Notes under the pieces: generated by a model | Told to the model about the DNA's origin: nothing | The model's input: only the letters and a program-made list of their open reading frames with translations | The model's database searches: none | Shown: piece after piece, positions 4,461 to 6,430 of the stretch | Position numbering within the stretch: position 1 is the stretch's first letter | How the letters are laid out: each line of letters opens with the position of its first letter | Source of the DNA: Candidatus Bathyarchaeota archaeon | GTDB lineage: Archaea > Thermoproteota > Bathyarchaeia > Bathyarchaeales > Bathycorpusculaceae | Length of the DNA stretch: 6,430 nt | Direction: 5' to 3' | Assembly: GCA_018396615.1 (NCBI GenBank) | Contig: JAGTQT010000078.1 | Span: forward strand, 1-6,430 | Position numbers and translations under genes: made by a program

Positions 4461-5582
4461 ATGGCTAGAAAAACCACGATTTCCTTAATTAAATGCGATG
4501 TGGGCTCCTTAGCGGGCCATCATATCGTTCCAAAACCACTTCTAAACGTGGGAGAGAAAAACCTGAAAAAGGCTTTAGAAAAGGGTTTGATAAATAGTTA
4601 TTACGTTTTCAATGTTGGAGATGACCTACAACTCCTCATGGTGCATGAAAGAGGAGAGGAGAATCCGGAAATTCACAAACTTGCTTGGGATACTTTTCAA
4701 GAAGCCTCTAAAAAAGCATTAGAGCTAAAACTCTACGGAGCCGGACAAGACCTCTTAAAGACAGCATTCAGCGGCAATGTCCGCGGAATGGGTCCGGGCG
4801 TGGCTGAAATGGAAATAGAGGAGAGAGGCTCCGACCCAATTGTGGTTTTTGCGGCGGATAAGACTTCTGCTGGCGCCTTCAACTTTCCACTTTTCCGCAT
4901 CTTCGCTGACCCAATGAACACCGCTGGGCTTGTGATAGACCCAAAGATGTCGGGCGGCTTCAAATTTGAGGTTATGGACACTTTGGAAAACAAGAAAGTT
5001 ATTTTGAAATGTCCGGAGGAAATGTATGAACTGCTCGCCCTGATTGGGACAGTGCAGAGGTATATGGTTTCGCGTGTTTGGCGGGCAAATGATGATTTAA
5101 TATGTTCTGTGGGCAGCGTAACACGATTATCCCTAATCGCCGGAAAATATGTTGGAAAAGATGACCCTGTACTGATTATCCGCGCTCAACATGGCTTACC
5201 AGCCCTTGGAGAAGTACTTGTTCCATTCATGCACAGTTATTTGGTTGAAGGGTGGATGCGTGGGAGCCACTGGGGACCAATAATGCCAGTTAGCGTCAAA
5301 GATGCTAAGTGTACGGTTTTTGACGGCCCACCAAGGGTTGTTGCACTTGGATTTCAAGTTTCAAACAGTAGAATAGCGGCTGATGATGATGGGAAACCGA
5401 TGATAAGTGACCTTTTTGATGACCATGCTTTTGATATGGCCAGAACCGAGGCTGTGGAGTACGCTTCAATGCTAAGACACATGGGTGAATTTGAGCCCGC
5501 GCGACTCGGCATCGAGGAGATGGAATACACTACTTTGCCGCAGATTCTAGAGAAACTCAAAGGACGATTTGAACCAGCTTAG
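4461..5582 (+). CDS. fbp: Fructose-1,6-bisphosphate aldolase/phosphatase (class V FBPase)
   Basis: This 373-residue bifunctional cytosolic enzyme condenses glyceraldehyde-3-phosphate and dihydroxyacetone phosphate into fructose-1,6-bisphosphate and hydrolyses it to fructose-6-phosphate, driving gluconeogenesis one way. The sequence closely follows the crenarchaeal family throughout. Visible residues include D13 and H20 (CDVGSLAGHH), D54-D55 (VGDDLQL), Q96 (GAGQDLL), D133-K134 (AADKT), and the Schiff-base loop AGKYVGKDDPV with Y230, K233, D234 and D235. RGSHWGP and FDGPPR are also present. These match the known Mg2+ and substrate ligands with about one residue offset. The C-terminus ends shortly after MEYTTLPQILEKLK, lacking the tail seen in some Sulfolobales. 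ATG 4461 is chosen because family members begin close to KTTIS. TTG 4440 and GTG 4452/4455 are possible but add unconserved residues. It converges with the DUF5752 gene. Confidence 0.96.
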   Translation: MARKTTISLIKCDVGSLAGHHIVPKPLLNVGEKNLKKALEKGLINSYYVFNVGDDLQLLMVHERGEENPEIHKLAWDTFQEASKKALELKLYGAGQDLLKTAFSGNVRGMGPGVAEMEIEERGSDPIVVFAADKTSAGAFNFPLFRIFADPMNTAGLVIDPKMSGGFKFEVMDTLENKKVILKCPEEMYELLALIGTVQRYMVSRVWRANDDLICSVGSVTRLSLIAGKYVGKDDPVLIIRAQHGLPALGEVLVPFMHSYLVEGWMRGSHWGPIMPVSVKDAKCTVFDGPPRVVALGFQVSNSRIAADDDGKPMISDLFDDHAFDMARTEAVEYASMLRHMGEFEPARLGIEEMEYTTLPQILEKLKGRFEPA

Positions 5583-5606
5583 ATCTTAAAGCGCCCAATT
5601 TAATTA

Positions 5607-6149
5607 CTACTTTATTTTTGCTAGCTCTTCGCATCGGTTCATTACAATTTCATGTAACTTTTTCCGCAGTTGCTCTCCCGCCACCCTTTGTTCTCTAAGG
5701 AGCAGTGTCTTTCTTGCCAGTTCAACATCACCTAGCCCCGCGAACCATGCTTCAAAATCTCCGCGATTAAGGTGAAACTCGATAGAGGCAATGTCAACTT
5801 TCAGGATTTTGTCACAAAAATCACCGAGGCTTGCAGCATGAATGCCAAAAGGTTTTCCAATGTCTGCGTAAAAGTGAAACGCTTTCTCTAGTGGCAAGTA
5901 TGCTAAAATTTGTTGAGCGTTTTCTTTACCAATTTCCGGGAACCCCAGTGCTTTCCTTCCCTTTTCAGTTATAACATAATGCCCTTTCTTAACAGTCTCA
6001 GCATAACCCATTTTTACAAGACCTATTATATGCATCATAACAGAAGGAAATCCTAACCCAACCTCTGCAGCCACCTCTGTAGCCTTGACAGGCTTGTTAA
6101 GCACCCATAACGTCTCTAGAACCAGTCTTCTAACAGGTGATAACGCCAT
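5607..6149 (-). CDS. Winged-helix protein with C-terminal DUF5752 domain
   Basis: The 180-residue product has an N-terminal winged helix (about 1-68: SPVRRLVLETLWVL, KATEVAAEVGLGFPSVMMHI, then wing GHYVITEKGRKAL), typical of archaeal MarR/ArsR-like repressors. From about 86 to 176 it resembles DUF5752: KAFHFYADIGKPFGIHAASL, VDIASIEFHLNRGDFEAWF, LGDVELARK and AGEQLRKKL. The domain has no assigned activity that I know of. From memory it often occurs near archaeal glycogen or glycosyl-transfer genes, consistent with the divergent glycosyltransferase here. The start at ATG 6149 is chosen because GGAGG (6156-6160) lies 6 nt upstream. A reading from TTG 6167 would place that site inside the gene. 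A TATA-like ATTTTAGAA (6201-6209, minus) could give a leader of about 30 nt. A sugar-responsive regulator is a reasonable but unproven guess. Confidence 0.75.
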   Translation of the reverse strand: MALSPVRRLVLETLWVLNKPVKATEVAAEVGLGFPSVMMHIIGLVKMGYAETVKKGHYVITEKGRKALGFPEIGKENAQQILAYLPLEKAFHFYADIGKPFGIHAASLGDFCDKILKVDIASIEFHLNRGDFEAWFAGLGDVELARKTLLLREQRVAGEQLRKKLHEIVMNRCEELAKIK

Positions 6150-6155
6150 TTTATT

Positions 6156-6160
6156 CCTCC
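6156..6160 (-). promoter_or_regulatory. Shine-Dalgarno GGAGG deciding the start at 6149
   Basis: The minus-strand GGAGG lies 6 nt before ATG 6149. It falls within the extra six codons of the TTG 6167 reading, so the shorter form is preferred. Confidence 0.7.
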
Positions 6161-6273
6161 AAAACAATATATTATACGCGGTTGATTTTTCAGACTTTCG
6201 ATTCTAAAATCATATCCCGTAATAAAAAGTAAGTTAAAATATGGGGCTGAGAAAAGATAATAAACCTCGTCTC

Positions 6274-6279
6274 TTTAAA
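6274..6279 (+). promoter_or_regulatory. TATA box of the glycosyltransferase gene, inside an inverted repeat
   Basis: TTTAAA is centred near 6276 and predicts transcription from about 6303, just before the Shine-Dalgarno sequence at 6309. It is enclosed by the perfect inverted repeat CTCGT (6266-6270) and ACGAG (6279-6283) with an 8-nt spacer, a likely repressor site. Confidence 0.5.
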
Positions 6280-6308
6280 CGAGTATCCCCTATAACACAT
6301 TGTGAAAA

Positions 6309-6312
6309 GGAG
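6309..6312 (+). promoter_or_regulatory. Shine-Dalgarno GGAG of the glycosyltransferase gene
   Basis: AAAAGGAG ends 6 nt before ATG 6319, supporting that start. Confidence 0.65.
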
Positions 6313-6318
6313 AATTCC

Positions 6319-6430
6319 ATGAAAATCGCAGTATTAGTCTACGAGTACCCGCCAAAGATAGTGGGCGGTTTGGGAACCTACGCTGCCGAAATAACCAGAA
6401 AATTTGTCTTAATGGATCATGATGTTACGG
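6319..6430 (+). CDS. Glycosyltransferase (GT4/GT5, glycogen-synthase-like), 5' part only
   Basis: Only the first 37 codons are in the window and the frame is open to the edge. The start MKIAVLVYEYPPKIVGGLGT, followed by YAAEITRKF, has the first beta strand and the Pro-Pro-x-x-x-Gly-Gly-Leu-Gly loop of GT-B glycosyltransferases. In glycogen/starch synthases and GT4 enzymes this loop binds the donor nucleotide-sugar phosphate. Glycogen synthase fits the EYPP-GGLGT form well, but a GT4 enzyme for other glycans cannot be excluded from 37 residues. The ATG has GGAG 6 nt upstream and a TATA box about 43 bp upstream. It is divergent from the wHTH-DUF5752 gene across a 169-bp gap and may be regulated by it. 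Confidence 0.8.
   Translation, partial: MKIAVLVYEYPPKIVGGLGTYAAEITRKFVLMDHDVT

Noticed and set aside
6184..6211. GATTTT/AAAATC inverted repeat with a 16-nt spacer
   Set aside because: Short AT-rich arms in an AT-rich gap are expected by chance, and there is no clear overlap with a well-supported promoter element.

Overview
The window looks like archaeal chromosome. The evidence is a bifunctional fructose-1,6-bisphosphate aldolase/phosphatase of the archaeal type, a tRNA-Arg gene interrupted by two bulge-helix-bulge introns, TATA-type promoters with short or absent leaders, and many ribbon-helix-helix (RHH) and winged-helix (wHTH) DNA-binding proteins. A Bathyarchaeia-like or other Thermoproteota/TACK lineage fits best, but this is inference without a marker-gene tree.

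Left part (1-3657), accessory. A 417-residue fibrous protein (5-1258) has split lectin-like ends around a Val-Pro repeat rod and a 26-residue helical repeat. It resembles a viral tail fibre or adhesin. It is followed by a frame-disrupted RHH gene (1266-1429), an intact RHH gene on the minus strand (1377-1565) and a divergent RHH-like gene on the plus strand (start best placed at TTG 1654). A perfect 16-bp palindrome (1583-1598) lies in the shared promoter region of the last two. On the minus strand, 1914-3524 encodes three winged-helix segments joined to an Mrr-like PD-(D/E)XK nuclease domain. Together these look like the end of an integrated virus or other mobile element. No integrase or second attachment site is in the window.

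Junction (3658-3775). A minus-strand tRNA-Arg with anticodon CCG and an encoded CCA end has its 3' end facing the accessory block, the usual arrangement for a tRNA-targeted integration. It carries a 24-nt intron at 29/30 in the anticodon stem and a 15-nt intron at 37/38. Both sites fit the bulge-helix-bulge cutting rule.

Right part (3776-6430), chromosomal and metabolic. An RHH / coiled-coil / wHTH regulator (3832-4335, minus) is divergent from the FBP aldolase/phosphatase gene (4461-5582), the unidirectional gluconeogenic enzyme. Convergent to that is a wHTH-DUF5752 protein (start at 6149). Divergent from this regulator is the first 37 codons of a GT4/GT5-type glycosyltransferase resembling glycogen synthase (6319 to the window end). 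Gluconeogenesis, a putative regulator and polysaccharide synthesis are therefore adjacent, which suggests a carbon-storage neighbourhood. No stretch over 300 bases lacks a gene.
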